This document shows positions 47,653 through 57,959 of a stretch of DNA of 64,000 bases, piece by piece; position 1 is the first letter of the stretch; every line of letters starts with the position of its first letter. Origin of the DNA: Trichomonas vaginalis G3 (Eukaryota; Parabasalia; Trichomonadida; Trichomonadidae); assembly GCF_026262505.1 (NCBI RefSeq), contig NC_067207.1, positions 23,466,082-23,530,081 on the forward strand, in the 5' to 3' direction. The notes under the pieces are model-generated. The model was not told the origin of the DNA. It saw only the letters and a program-made list of their open reading frames with translations, and searched no databases. The translations under genes and the position numbers were made by a program.

Positions 47653-48780
47653 ATGAGCTTGAAAGAAGTATTCGAACAACATCCATGGAGGTCATTTAAG
47701 AAATTCAATGAAGCTGCAAAGAGTTGAGGATTTACTAACAGAGCTGAAGTGAAAAGGTTCTTTGACAAAAATGTTGTACATCAAACAAAAATAAACCCTT
47801 ACGACTACTTTTTACCAATTTACTCCAACGCTCCTGACGCATACCAATTTGACACTCTCGTTCAGAGTAAGAAAGGAAGAAAGCCACCATTCCTCATCTT
47901 CATTAATGTTAACACTCGCAAAGCATATGCATATCCAATGAAAAATAAAGGAACTCGTGAAGTGTTAAGAGTTTTACAAAAGTTTGTAGCAGAACATAGC
48001 CCAAGTACTTAACATCAGACCAAGACGGTGCATACCTCAGCAATGAAATCACAGATTTTCTCATTAAGCATAACATAACTCACTACACTACTGAAGACCA
48101 TAACCATAACATACTCGGCATCATAAACCGCTTCATAAGAACGCTCAGAGATTTAAACCAAGAGCGAGACTTTACCGAAGAAACAATGAAACATTTTCTC
48201 GAAGTATATAATTCCTCAACACACTCTACAACAGGACAACACCAAATTCAATGACACAACAACAAGAAGAAAAGTATATACAAAAGAAACGAAGTCAAAC
48301 ACAAAAATATCAGAAATTCAACACAATTTACCCTCATTCCTGGTACACAAAGTTCGTGTAGTTCTTGACGACAAACCGTTGACAAAGAAACGTTTAAGGT
48401 TAAGTAGAAACTATTATATCGTAGACTCTACGCAAGGTAATGGATATCTTATAAAAGCTGCTGACGACTCCATTGCGTTTTATCCTCGACATAAATTAGT
48501 CGAAGGTAGTAATGGCAAACTTGCTGAAACCATTGACGAAGCAAAGCGAGGAGTGGTTATTGAAATACTTGGCTATAACATAAACGATGACACTTATAAA
48601 GTAAGATATGAAGGAGGCGTTGAAGATGTTATACCATCTAAGAACTTGAGAGAGTCGAAGCCAACAACATCTGGGACCATTAGAGCGGGAGTACTGGAAA
48701 GACAAAAATATGCCAGAAAGAATAAGAAAATTCTTCTAAACTTTTTCATTAGATGTAAATCAGACAAAAATAATGTTTAG
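47653..48780 (+). pseudogene. Retroviral-type (rve) integrase with chromo-like C-terminus, broken
   Basis: The core contains DAYQFDTLVQ...FLIFINVNTRKAYAYPMKNK and further on SDQDGAYLSNEITDFL, the D,D(35)E-type integrase strands of Mavericks. The C-terminal part includes EILGYNINDDTYKVRYEGG..DVIPSKNL, a chromodomain-like module. In intact relatives it inserts the element into the genome. Broken, about two breaks. Confidence 0.85.
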
Positions 48781-49945
48781 GTGAAGAGGTGAGATTTCAC
48801 CTCTTTTTCACCTGTTTTTTCACCCTCGTGAATTTTCATGAATTTCCTTAAGATAGAAAAAATAAAGTTAGTTTTATTTTTATTTATTTTTTTATTTTGT
48901 ATAAAAGATATGATTTCAACAATAGGCACAACAACAATTCAAGCTGCGAACGGCGGGACTCTGTCCACAACTACAGCACCAAACTCGTTAGTCATGAATC
49001 CTACGTCAATGTTGATAGAGATGAAAAGCTTTATTCCTTCTTCATATACTTTTGAAACAGAAATCCAGAAGATAAAGCAAGAACTTTTAAACAAGTAATT
49101 TAGACTGTAGTGCGAAAGATGAAACAAATGAACAGTATCTTTATGAAATGGAGGACCTCATCGACCATTTGCCTAAACTACCTGAAATTCAGCAGCAAAA
49201 ACTAACTATTCCTGAATTCGACGAAATTGAAGTCAAAGCAACTGACTCAGTAGAAATTAAGAAATTCATACATAAAGTAAATTATGAATTCCTTGGTTTT
49301 CATTGCAACCATAAAGTTATGGACAAAGATTGCGACATGGTTTATAAAAATATTTCTGACCTTTACAAATCCAGAATTTAAGACATACGATAACTTTGTT
49401 TCATTAGTTGCAAAATGTGTTTGGGAAATAAGAGATAAAGATAGAAGAGGCAAAGTATGGAACGAACAAATAAGACCCGCTATGTTTGAGATGAAGAGAG
49501 CAATTGACGCTTTAGTTGTTTTAGCTGGTAATGTTTCAATGTATTATAACGCAAAAACGATGCCGCAATGTTCAAAATGTAAAGCAGCAATAAGAAAATA
49601 TAACTACTCAGTCAAAGAGATAGAAAGAATGCGAAACGACTATGCAGACTTAAAGAAAGAAGCAGAAAAGCCAGCAGAAGATAAAATGGATATGTTGACA
49701 TTTTTAATAAAAACTATCCAACAGCAGAAGATTTCCTTCTGTCTGACGTCAGGAAGAAATATAAAGAGACTTTCGGCATGATTAAAACATTCAATGTACT
49801 AAAAGAAGAAATAGAAGCTACGAAATTGTTTAGGATTTCAAATATACATCGTACAATTCATGTAAACGCTTGTGAAAAAAAGAGGTGAAAAACAGGTGAA
49901 AAAAGAGGTGAAATCTCACCTCTTCACCTAAACATTATTTTTGTT
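48766..49945. repeat. Segment flanked by inverted GGTGAA arrays inside the Maverick
   Basis: The left side (ACAAAAATAATGTTTAGGTG...) and the right side in reverse complement are nearly identical over about 60 bases, both containing the GGTGAAGAGGTGAGATTTCACC array. The arrays (48779-48825, 49880-49930) also match those in the terminal repeats. In addition a 42-base AT-rich direct repeat starts at 48861 and at 50070. The segment may be a nested insertion or a rearranged piece of another Maverick. Confidence 0.7.
48910..49790 (+). pseudogene. Maverick hypothetical gene region, broken
   Basis: Coding-like sequence in element codon style: an N-terminal Thr/Ala-rich stretch (MISTIGTTTIQAANGG), a Pro/Glu/Lys part (LPKLPEIQQQKLTIPEFDEI), and a C-terminal helical region with a possible zinc pair (MPQCSKCKAAIRKYNYS). 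No family recognised. It appears to be broken two or three times. Confidence 0.4.
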
Positions 49946-50105
49946 CAAAGCTTCCACGAGAGAAAAGATTCCTCATTCGCTAAGGATTCCAAAAATGAAA
50001 AAATCATTGATTTCGGCTGAGAAAAAACGGCAAAACCCTTCTTCCACGGGAATAAAGAAATAAAGAAGAAATAAAGTTAGTTTTATTTTTATTTATTTTT
50101 TTATT

Positions 50106-50949
50106 TTGTATGTAAAGACAGTAATGTCAACATCAGAGAACACAACAACAGTTATAGTCCATGAAGCTATAAATGAAGAATACGAGTACATACAGTATAA
50201 CAAACAGTTACGTCTCATTCGTTCAGTCAAAGACGATATGTACCAAATGCAAAGTATAACGAATGCTCTTCGTTCTACAAAGCAAGCATATCATTGGTTT
50301 GAAAACCAACAGACAAAAGAACTTTTAGAAGAATTTCCTCATATGATTGCTTCCCTCGGAAACCGAGGGAAGAGATTCCGTATGAAAATCGCAAGAATTT
50401 GGCTCCTGGTTTGAAAGGTTATTTATTTCATAGACTTTTAGTAAACGCTGTAGCAATGTGGACTTCACCTCGTTATGCTTGTTATATTTTCATGATGTTA
50501 GATGAACTATATAAAGCAGAACGTGGAGAGTTGGAAAAGAAACTTCAAGCAAAAGATGAAGTCATTGAATCCAAGACAAAAGCATACAGAAAAGAATACC
50601 GCGTTCAGTACCAAAAGGAAAGGAAAAGAGTTATAAGTATATGATATATACTGAAGAGTTGGAGAAAGAAGAAGATAAAGATATGGTTATGTTACATTTA
50701 GTCAGAAGAAACAACAAGAGCTTTTATGACTTAGCTAAGATATATAAATCTGACAGAAACTGGTTCTATCGTGAAAACTTACCGATTTCAATGACACCGA
50801 ATGAACAAATAAAGGAAATTGTCAAAAATACTCTTCCTCAAACACACTATGACATCAAAGGTTGTACAATACTTACATTCAAAGAAGACTTAACATTACT
50901 GAAGGAAAAAATAACAGAATATTTCGACAACTTCAAAGAGGAAGAATGA
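50106..50949 (+). pseudogene. KilA-N domain protein region, broken
   Basis: The N-terminal part (LRSTKQAYHWFENQQTKELL) and the following NAVAMWTSPRYACYIFMML correspond to the two halves of a KilA-N DNA-binding domain, common in NCLDVs, phages and T. vaginalis Mavericks. A coiled coil and a C-terminal domain follow (MLHLVRRNNKSFYDLAKIYK). The start is preceded by the 42-base AT-rich repeat. Broken, about two breaks. The segment contains a perfect 8 bp hairpin at 50352-50370. Confidence 0.65.
50352..50370. repeat. GC-rich mini-hairpin (copy 4)
   Basis: TCCCTCGG-AAA-CCGAGGGA, a perfect 8 bp stem with AAA loop, inside coding-like sequence. Confidence 0.85.
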
Positions 50950-51284
50950 AAAAAAATCTCGTCGGGTGCCACGTTAGGACCATAGTGGAGAAAACCACGA
51001 TAAAAAACAAAACCCTTCGTCATTATTTTGTTTTTACCATTTAATTGTTTCCATAAATGCTCCGTGTCGAACATAATTGACGAAGGGAGAATTGTCTGAT
51101 CGTCAAGTTTATTAGTTAAGGGAGGGTTAGATATATTCCATCGCAACTGAAAAATGATGACAACATGACATTTAGACAACAGTCCTGGAAATAAATTTTA
51201 TCGTTAATGTTTACGTTAATGATTTCATTAATTTTTTCACGAATGTTTTCAGTGTCACCATCAGTTATTCAAAAATAAATTTTC
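50950..51284. other. Non-coding Maverick segment
   Basis: 335 bases between convergent reading directions. No gene or recognisable repeat beyond a short GTGG...CCAC stem near 50990. Confidence 0.4.
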
Positions 51285-51758
51285 TTATAAAGCTTCAGGG
51301 TCAATTTCTTCAACCATTTCACTTCCTTCGTCAATGTCAATAGAAGCTTCTTCAACCTTTGGTAAGAATTTCTGTATAACATCTTTGTTCGTTATTGTCT
51401 TCAGAGATGAAGGATAATATTTCACATTTGTTTCACCTTTCTTATATTCTTTCTGTTCGGAAAGATTTAAAGCAATACTGAAGAAGTCAACGTTAGAGTT
51501 CTTTATGACAGTATAATGAGTATCTTTGACATTCACGAAGAAACTCTTTTGTTTCAAAACTACTGCTAACTCTTGTGAAGTATAACGTTTGCGGTCAATG
51601 ACGATAGCTAATGGTCTGACATACTGACCAAACTTAGATTCTTTCACAAACTTCTTGTTAAAGATAACATTAACATTTGAAGCATTATTGAACTCATTCT
51701 TGATGGCAGTAGCGAGAGCATTGTATGAAAAGAACTTGCAATCTTGCATGTGTTTCAT
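51285..51758 (-). CDS. Maverick hypothetical protein, 157 aa
   Basis: Unrecognised, full-looking frame. It has an N-terminal alpha/beta part (FFSYNALATAIKNEF...NVIFNKKFV), a middle with RPLAIVIDRKRYTSQELAVVL, and an acidic C-terminus (DIDEGSEMVEEIDPEAL). It is divergent from the polymerase gene with 90 bases between starts, so the two may share a control region. Confidence 0.6.
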   Translation of the reverse strand: MKHMQDCKFFSYNALATAIKNEFNNASNVNVIFNKKFVKESKFGQYVRPLAIVIDRKRYTSQELAVVLKQKSFFVNVKDTHYTVIKNSNVDFFSIALNLSEQKEYKKGETNVKYYPSSLKTITNKDVIQKFLPKVEEASIDIDEGSEMVEEIDPEAL

Positions 51759-51848
51759 TAAAATAAAAATATTAAATTATTTTGAAAAATAACTTAAAAA
51801 AATCTAATCTAATTTTTTCAAAAAATATTTTTTTATTTCCTACTAAAG

Positions 51849-54800
51849 ATGTATCGGAAGTTGTCTAAGTTAGAACACTCGGAAATAAAACAACTTCTTA
51901 CAGAAGCTAATATAGATGTTGCAAAGCATTACGCAACAAACAAAAAAGCACTCGCTGACATCCTCAATGACTATAATGGTGCAATAAGTTATGATAGAAT
52001 TCATGAGTTCATAAAGCCGCAACGCGGCGAGGACGAAGTCCATGCAAGAGCATTTCCTTTAAATGACGTTGCTATTGACTTATATCATAGACGTTCAGTA
52101 CCTCATGAAGTAAGAAGAGAAATGTTTGACATAACAAATGCAAACGTTGGTGAAACAAGAAGAAGAGACGACACACTGAAACAACAGAGAAGAGAGATGT
52201 TTAAGAGCGCTATAGAACAAGTTCGCAAAGCTAACGATGTCATTCGTTCCATTGACGACAAACCAAAAGAAGGTGAGAGATGGTTAAAGAAAGATGAAGA
52301 GAATAGGAAGAGGAATGTTAAGACAGGCAATAGACTCATTGACTTTAACATCGAAGCTTTAGATGAACCAAACAGAGACTACTTACACAAACATTTCGGT
52401 AAGGTTTTCATGAGACTCTTAGAGAAGATTAAAATAAACTCCCAACAAAGATGGATGGTATGTTATAAACTTGGTGGAAAGTATGAATGTTCTACGTTAA
52501 ACCTCAATAATATTGGAACATTACTACATCAGCTCTTGAAGGAGAACTTTATATCAGAGATAGAAGCAAATGCTGCAGGTATTGTTGAAATGCACTATGA
52601 CTTCTTCTTGACAAACATAAAGAATCTTACTGAAATAAAGATGTATGATTTAACAGAATATGAAGGCTTAACGATGTCAGATGTAAAGAAAGGCAAACCA
52701 AAAAAGAGACCATATAGAGATGAAAGCACACTGACAAATGACCAGAAAGCCATTTTGGAAGCTCTTAAGCAAACAGGAAACCCAGCACTTATAGAAAGCT
52801 TTTGGAAAGATAATGGTGAAAAGAAGTTTTATAAGAAGAGAAGCGGTCAGTTCTGGAAGTATCTTTGCACATTACCTATAAATCTTGAACGCTACCAAAT
52901 CTTCAATGAACTGAACAAAAGAACTGCAACACTTATGACAGAAGACAATTGTTTCGTTTATGCTTGCATTCAGGCTGGAGTAAATGAAGAAACTATTGAC
53001 CACATGAGAGAAGTCATTCGTGTTAGAGACTTTCCTCAAAGTAAAGTACAAGAAATTTCTGACGCAACAGGTATAGCATTTAATGTTACCATTGGTTACT
53101 TCAATGACTCAAGACATAATGAAATAAAGAGATACATACCAAAAGAATGTGAAACTGTTCGAACTATTGACTTACTTCTTGTTGAAGACCACTACATGCT
53201 AAATGAAAGATTACCAATGACAACATATTTCATTCGCAACTATATAGAAATCTTGAAGGAGTGTGGTGGAATGAACATTGAGAAACAGATGAAGATTTAT
53301 ACAAAGAGAGAGAACAAATATGTAGTTCGTTATGATAGAACAACACCGTTATGGGATGTTATGAAAACATTGTGGGAGTGCAAATATTTCGAACCTATTT
53401 CTTATGGAGAACTTTTCACATATACGACTGACTTATATAAACAGAACCTTGCACCATTTAAAGATTTGACATATGCTCCAAAGTATTGTGTACAACTGAA
53501 GAAGAAAGCCGAGTCAAAAGAAGTAAATAAAAATAAGTGCAAGTTCATTCCTGAGCACGTTTTCTTTGCTGACTTTGAGTGTAGCACGATGGCTTTCATA
53601 AAGCTTTTAACATCTGTTATGACAGTGAAGATGGTTCAGTGAGTGAAAGCATTTGGGGTCAGAACTGTGCAACAGAATTTTTGGAACGACTTCCTGACAA
53701 GAGTTTAATATATTTCCATAACCTCAGTTATGATATAAACTTCATCTTAAGACACATGACAGAAGTGAAAGGAACTCCCATCATTAAAGGTTCACGAACA
53801 ATGCAAATAACTGGCTATATAAAGGAAGCAATTATTATAAAAGACTCTTACAGTGTTATAAATAAGAAGCTTAAACTATTTCCTATGTTTCACAGGTGAA
53901 AGAAGTATTTCCGTATCAATATATTCAGCTCTTTTTAGCAAATGACAACAGAACTGGTGTCATTTCTGAAGCGTGTAAGTTTGTAATATGATACGTTCAT
54001 GAAAAACATAGATTCCATCAAAGGTTGCAGAATAGATGAAAACCACTTCGACTTAGAAAAGTATAGCACATTTTATTGCAAACAAGATGTAAGAATTTTA
54101 AGAGAAGGTTTTGTTAAGTTCCGCAATGACATATTAAAAGAATTTGATTTAAACGTTTATGACTACGTTAGTATTTGTTCTATTGCTAACAAATTGTTTG
54201 AGAACAGAGTGTACTTCCCGAATGGAAATTTATATGACCTCTCAAATAAACCAAGAGAATTTATTTCACGCTGTATTCAAGGTGGAAGATGTATGCTGTC
54301 AGATAACATGAAACAAAAGAGCGAAAAGAAACTCATTGCTGATTTCGACGCTGTTTCATTATATCCATCAGCTATAGCAAGACTTTATACTTTAGAAGGT
54401 ATTCCAAAGGTTATGAAGAAAGAAATGTTAAGCACAGAGTATCTCATGAGACATTTATTCGATGACGACCAAAAGGAACCCATTGGTGAAAAGTTTATGT
54501 CTGGCTTCTTTGTTCTCATTAAGATAACAGAGATTGGAATACATAGACACTTTCCTTTAATAGTTTGTGACCCTGAACTAAATCCAGAACTTAACGTTCC
54601 CAGAAGTTCAAACACTTGCTGTTTAATGTATGTTGACCATATAACATTACAAGACCTCATAAAATATCAAGGTGTCAAATGTGAAGTGTTGCAAGGATAC
54701 TATTACGATGGAAACAGAGATATTAGAATAAGAGATGAAGTAAAGAAGTTGTTTGAGTTAAGGTTAAAGTATAAGAAAGAAGGAAATCCTTTGCAAGAAA

Positions 54801-55605
54801 ATATAAAGCTCATTCTGAACAGTATTTATGGCAAAACTATTCTATCTCCTATTGACAAAAATAACCATATAAATGACAAAGATGCTATATAAGATATGCC
54901 ATCAGAAAACTACAACCATATAGTGAAGTTCGAAGGTTTGGATGGTTCAGATAAAACTATTTTCAAAGCTAACGAAAAGCATTTGCAGACACTCTAACTT
55001 CTGTCCACTTGGTGTTAATATTCTGTCAATGTCGAAGAGAAATAATGTGTGAAGTATTCTGTACTGCTGAAGATATGGGACTTCAAATATTTTTACCAGG
55101 ACTGTGATAGCATGCATATTTTCAATGAAGACATACCAAAGCTTGCAGCAGAGTTTAAGAAGAGATACGGTCGCGAACTTATAGGAAAGAACCTTGGTCA
55201 ATTTCATTCTGACTTCGCAGAAATAACACCTGGAAAACAAAGTTTAGCATACAAGTCAATATTTTGTGGAAAGAAGACCTACATAGACTTACTCACTAAC
55301 GATTTAAATGAAGTTGCATTCCATGCACGTTGTAAAGGTGTAAAACAAGACGTTCTTGCTTTAACAGCTAATGAAATGTTCCTGAAGCTATACAATGCTA
55401 TTACAATGAAGATAAGAACATTCACATACCTGTTGGAACATATGACAAAGACTCTGAGTTCAGTTTAATGAAACTTTACAAAGCACTTCATGATGGTCAA
55501 GAGATTGGATTTGACTTATGTAAGTCTTCTAGTCCTTGCTTTGCTGAAAAGTTTAACTTCTCAATAACGACTAAAACAAGCTTTATTCGTAAGTTGAAGT
55601 TCTGA
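51849..55605 (+). pseudogene. Protein-primed family B DNA polymerase, broken
   Basis: Exonuclease motifs (VFFADFE; FHNLSYDINF; YCKQDVRIL) and polymerase motifs A (DFDAVSLYPSA), B (NSIYGKT) and C (DCDS) appear in the usual order. They are preceded by a ~550-residue N-terminal region that may include the terminal-protein part. Intact relatives replicate the element by protein priming. Broken, about four breaks. Confidence 0.9.
52016..52028. repeat. GC-rich mini-hairpin (copy 5)
   Basis: GCCGC-AAC-GCGGC, a perfect 5 bp stem, within the N-terminal coding part of the polymerase region (encoding a PQRGED linker). Confidence 0.75.
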
Positions 55606-55652
55606 GGTCATTTATTTTTGTCAGCAATGAGGTCATTCGTGATAAAAATAAA

Positions 55653-55676
55653 CCGCTAGCGGCAAGGGCGAAGCCC
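55653..55676. repeat. Paired GC-rich mini-hairpins between convergent genes (copy 6)
   Basis: CCGCTAGCGG (55653-55662) followed by GGGC-GAA-GCCC (55666-55676). They lie between the polymerase stop and the stop of the convergent HNH gene. Confidence 0.85.
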
Positions 55677-55699
55677 ATGAGGTCATATATTTTTGTCAT

Positions 55700-56274
55700 T
55701 TATGTATAACCATTGTCTCTCTTAAACTTTGCAATAGACAGCTTTGTTCTTCTTCCTTCTACATCTGTAATGTTTATATAATCTTTGTTATACTGTCTTA
55801 AGACATTCATTCGTCTGTATTGAGTTCCCATGAAATAGTAAAAGGCATCTTCACTTGGGACATAGTAGTAGTTCTCTAACGTGTGATATGAGTATTGTAT
55901 AATTTCAACAGCGTCTTCAGGAAGAGAGTCAACAATGTCAAACCAATAGCCATTTGAACCAGAAATATTTCTCATGTTTCTCTTCTTGTCGTCCATCTTA
56001 AGTTCGAGATATGAAAGTCTCCTCTGTCTCTGTTTATATGGTCTACTTCACGAAGTCCTTCAGGGTTCGGAATGAAAGTTTCTGCAACTATTCTATGTTT
56101 CATCAGCTTGTGTTTGTTTAAATTTACACAAATATAACCATCTCCTTGGTCAAACTCACTAACAACTCTTTTATTGCTTATACGTCTAATTGGATAAGGG
56201 TACTCTGAAAAGATTTCATAGTCATTGTCATGTTCGAGTGTTTGCCAATGTCCTTCACCTTCCATGCCTTTCAC
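55700..56274 (-). pseudogene. NUMOD4/HNH homing-type endonuclease region
   Basis: The upstream part contains YPYPIRRISNKRVVSEF (NUMOD4-like) and HRIVAETFIPNP...EVDHINRDRGDFHISNLRW, the HNH motif of free-standing homing nucleases. The downstream part (YYYVPSEDAFYYF...RRTKLSIAKF) resembles the protein encoded in the terminal repeats. The region appears broken once. Homing nucleases of this type normally spread by cutting allelic sites lacking them. Confidence 0.75.
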
Positions 56275-56315
56275 TCAAATAAAATTTTCAGAAAAAAATA
56301 AAACTAGCGTAGATT

Positions 56316-57173
56316 TTACAATACTGCGATGGTAGAGTTTAAGAGTTGTGCTTCAATGTAGAGACAGTCCTTATGGTCTGGAGGTAAGAACACTGGGCAG
56401 TTATGGTCATGAGTGGAGAACATGTCTATCCAAAACTCACGATTGAAGCCAGTTAATTTATAGTATTTAGGGTTAGGAAGTGGTGAAGTTATTGTATGAC
56501 CAACGAACTCATTTTCAACTCCCTTACTTAAGTTTGAATATAATATAACTTGCTTTCTATCCCAAATGCCAGGTGTTACAATCTTTGAAAATTCATTTTT
56601 CCTCGGAAGCATTGCATCATAATTGAAAACATTCTTGAAATCATCACTTGGTTCAGAGATTTGAAATCTTATACGTAATGGATTTTCTTTCTTTTTAGCT
56701 ACTTCATTGAATGGTGAATATATAACAAACTGACAGTCATGAGTTCCATCTTCATTTTCATTAAATTCATAATGAAAGTCTATAAGTTGTGGCCGACTAC
56801 CTTCTTCTTTCAGTTGTGCAAGAAACTCACATAAAGGCTGTAAAGTTTGTACTTCAATGTTGAACTTTTTCTCGAACATCTCATTAAATGAAATCATACA
56901 TTGCAACAATGTTGTATCGTCTTTAAAGTATTTGTATATGTGAATGTTTTGGGCGCTTAAAGATTGTTCGTCATTTTCTATCTCGACTTGAAGTATAAAG
57001 TCAACCTTTCTGAAAGCACGTGTTATATACATAGATGTTATGCCAATGTACTTCTCTTCATTTATGTTCACAATCCAGTCTGTTGGAAACTTAAACGTTA
57101 CTCTGTTCCCCTTTATTTTGACGTCAGGGTTTTCACTACTGAACGCAACAGATAAAGGTATTTGTCTATACAT
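56316..57173 (-). CDS. Minor capsid (penton-like) protein candidate, 285 aa
   Basis: Full length. It is beta-rich, with N-terminal LSVAFSSENPDVKIKGNRVTF, long strand-loop alternation and an end rich in Cys/His/Pro (THDHNCPVFLPPDHKDCLYIEAQ). Size and position near the major capsid gene fit the single-jelly-roll minor capsid protein of Polintons. This is inferred from context and secondary-structure pattern; no short motif is diagnostic. Confidence 0.6.
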   Translation of the reverse strand: MYRQIPLSVAFSSENPDVKIKGNRVTFKFPTDWIVNINEEKYIGITSMYITRAFRKVDFILQVEIENDEQSLSAQNIHIYKYFKDDTTLLQCMISFNEMFEKKFNIEVQTLQPLCEFLAQLKEEGSRPQLIDFHYEFNENEDGTHDCQFVIYSPFNEVAKKKENPLRIRFQISEPSDDFKNVFNYDAMLPRKNEFSKIVTPGIWDRKQVILYSNLSKGVENEFVGHTITSPLPNPKYYKLTGFNREFWIDMFSTHDHNCPVFLPPDHKDCLYIEAQLLNSTIAVL

Positions 57174-57197
57174 TTAATTCGGATAAAAATAAACCAT

Positions 57198-57458
57198 TTA
57201 CTCTTTCTTTGCTTCAGCTTCTTTAGCTTTTGCTTCAGCTTCTTCTCTAGCTTTTTTCGCCAGTAGTCTTGGGTTCTTTTGTCTTCCAGCAGCTAATGCA
57301 GCAAGTTGTTTGTCACTAAGTTTTCTCTTTGGTCTCTCTGGCTTTTGTTCTTGTTTTTGTTCCTTCAGTTCGGATAAAATTTGCTCACGAATTTCTTTCT
57401 TCAATGCTTCAACATCTATGACCCCTTGGGTCTTGTCCGTAGGGCTTGTCTGAGTCAT
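57198..57458 (-). CDS. Basic Lys/Glu-rich Maverick protein, 86 aa
   Basis: MTQTSPTDKTQGVIDVEALKK... is followed by a helical Lys/Arg/Glu region (RPKRKLSDKQLAALAAGRQK, then KAREEAEAKAKEAEAKKE). It is likely DNA-binding or core-like; inference. The ATG at 57458 is used because the longer frame opens at TTG. A mini-hairpin (57420-57432) is embedded in the coding sequence. Confidence 0.6.
   Translation of the reverse strand: MTQTSPTDKTQGVIDVEALKKEIREQILSELKEQKQEQKPERPKRKLSDKQLAALAAGRQKNPRLLAKKAREEAEAKAKEAEAKKE
57420..57432. repeat. GC-rich mini-hairpin (copy 7)
   Basis: GACCC-CTT-GGGTC, a perfect 5 bp stem, inside the Lys/Glu-rich gene. Confidence 0.75.
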
Positions 57459-57503
57459 TTGACTGCAGATAAAAAACAAAATTAAAACTTTAACCGATGT
57501 AAA

Positions 57504-57932
57504 ATGAGCTTGTCAAAATCAGAGCGAGAGTCTATTATATTAAATGACGCAAGAGGAATACAACATCCTTTCTATTACGTAAGTCAGAGTAAAGATGGTA
57601 AAATATACGTAAGAAAAAGAAAGGTTCCATTAGCGAATGCAGAAAGCGACAGTATTAAGGTGCATGGCACCGAGGGCGAAGCCCATGTTAAGCCTTCTAT
57701 TCAAACTGAAAAGTCAATAGAACCAGAAGAAAAGAAGCCAGATGTACTTTCAATAACGAACCAAGAGCTTATTGCAAAGTTCGTGAATTTCATTGAAAAA
57801 CAAACCGAGTCAAAGAATCCTGACCCGCCAGTGAAAGAAGTTGAGACAAAAGAGAATGTACAGTTCATTGAAAATGTCAAGAAACAACTTCCACCACGAA
57901 TGCCAAGAAGAAGAGTGAGAATAATGAAGTAA
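57504..57932 (+). CDS. Maverick hypothetical protein, 142 aa
   Basis: The N-terminal block HPFYYVSQSKDGKIYVRKRKVPL resembles GFYIHTMKDGRVQFRKIKQPL of the small protein at 60072-60308, so both belong to one element family. The middle carries a linker (VHGTEGEAHVKP) encoded by a mini-hairpin pair. The C-terminus is basic (PPRMPRRRVRIMK). It is immediately upstream of the major capsid gene and divergent from the Lys/Glu-rich gene. Possibly a virion core protein; not certain. Confidence 0.6.
   Translation: MSLSKSERESIILNDARGIQHPFYYVSQSKDGKIYVRKRKVPLANAESDSIKVHGTEGEAHVKPSIQTEKSIEPEEKKPDVLSITNQELIAKFVNFIEKQTESKNPDPPVKEVETKENVQFIENVKKQLPPRMPRRRVRIMK
57660..57684. repeat. Paired GC-rich mini-hairpins (copy 8)
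   Basis: GTGC-ATG-GCAC (57660-57670) followed by GGGC-GAA-GCCC (57674-57684), inside a reading frame. Confidence 0.8.
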
Positions 57933-57959
57933 ATAGATATTTTTATCTGAAGTAAATAC

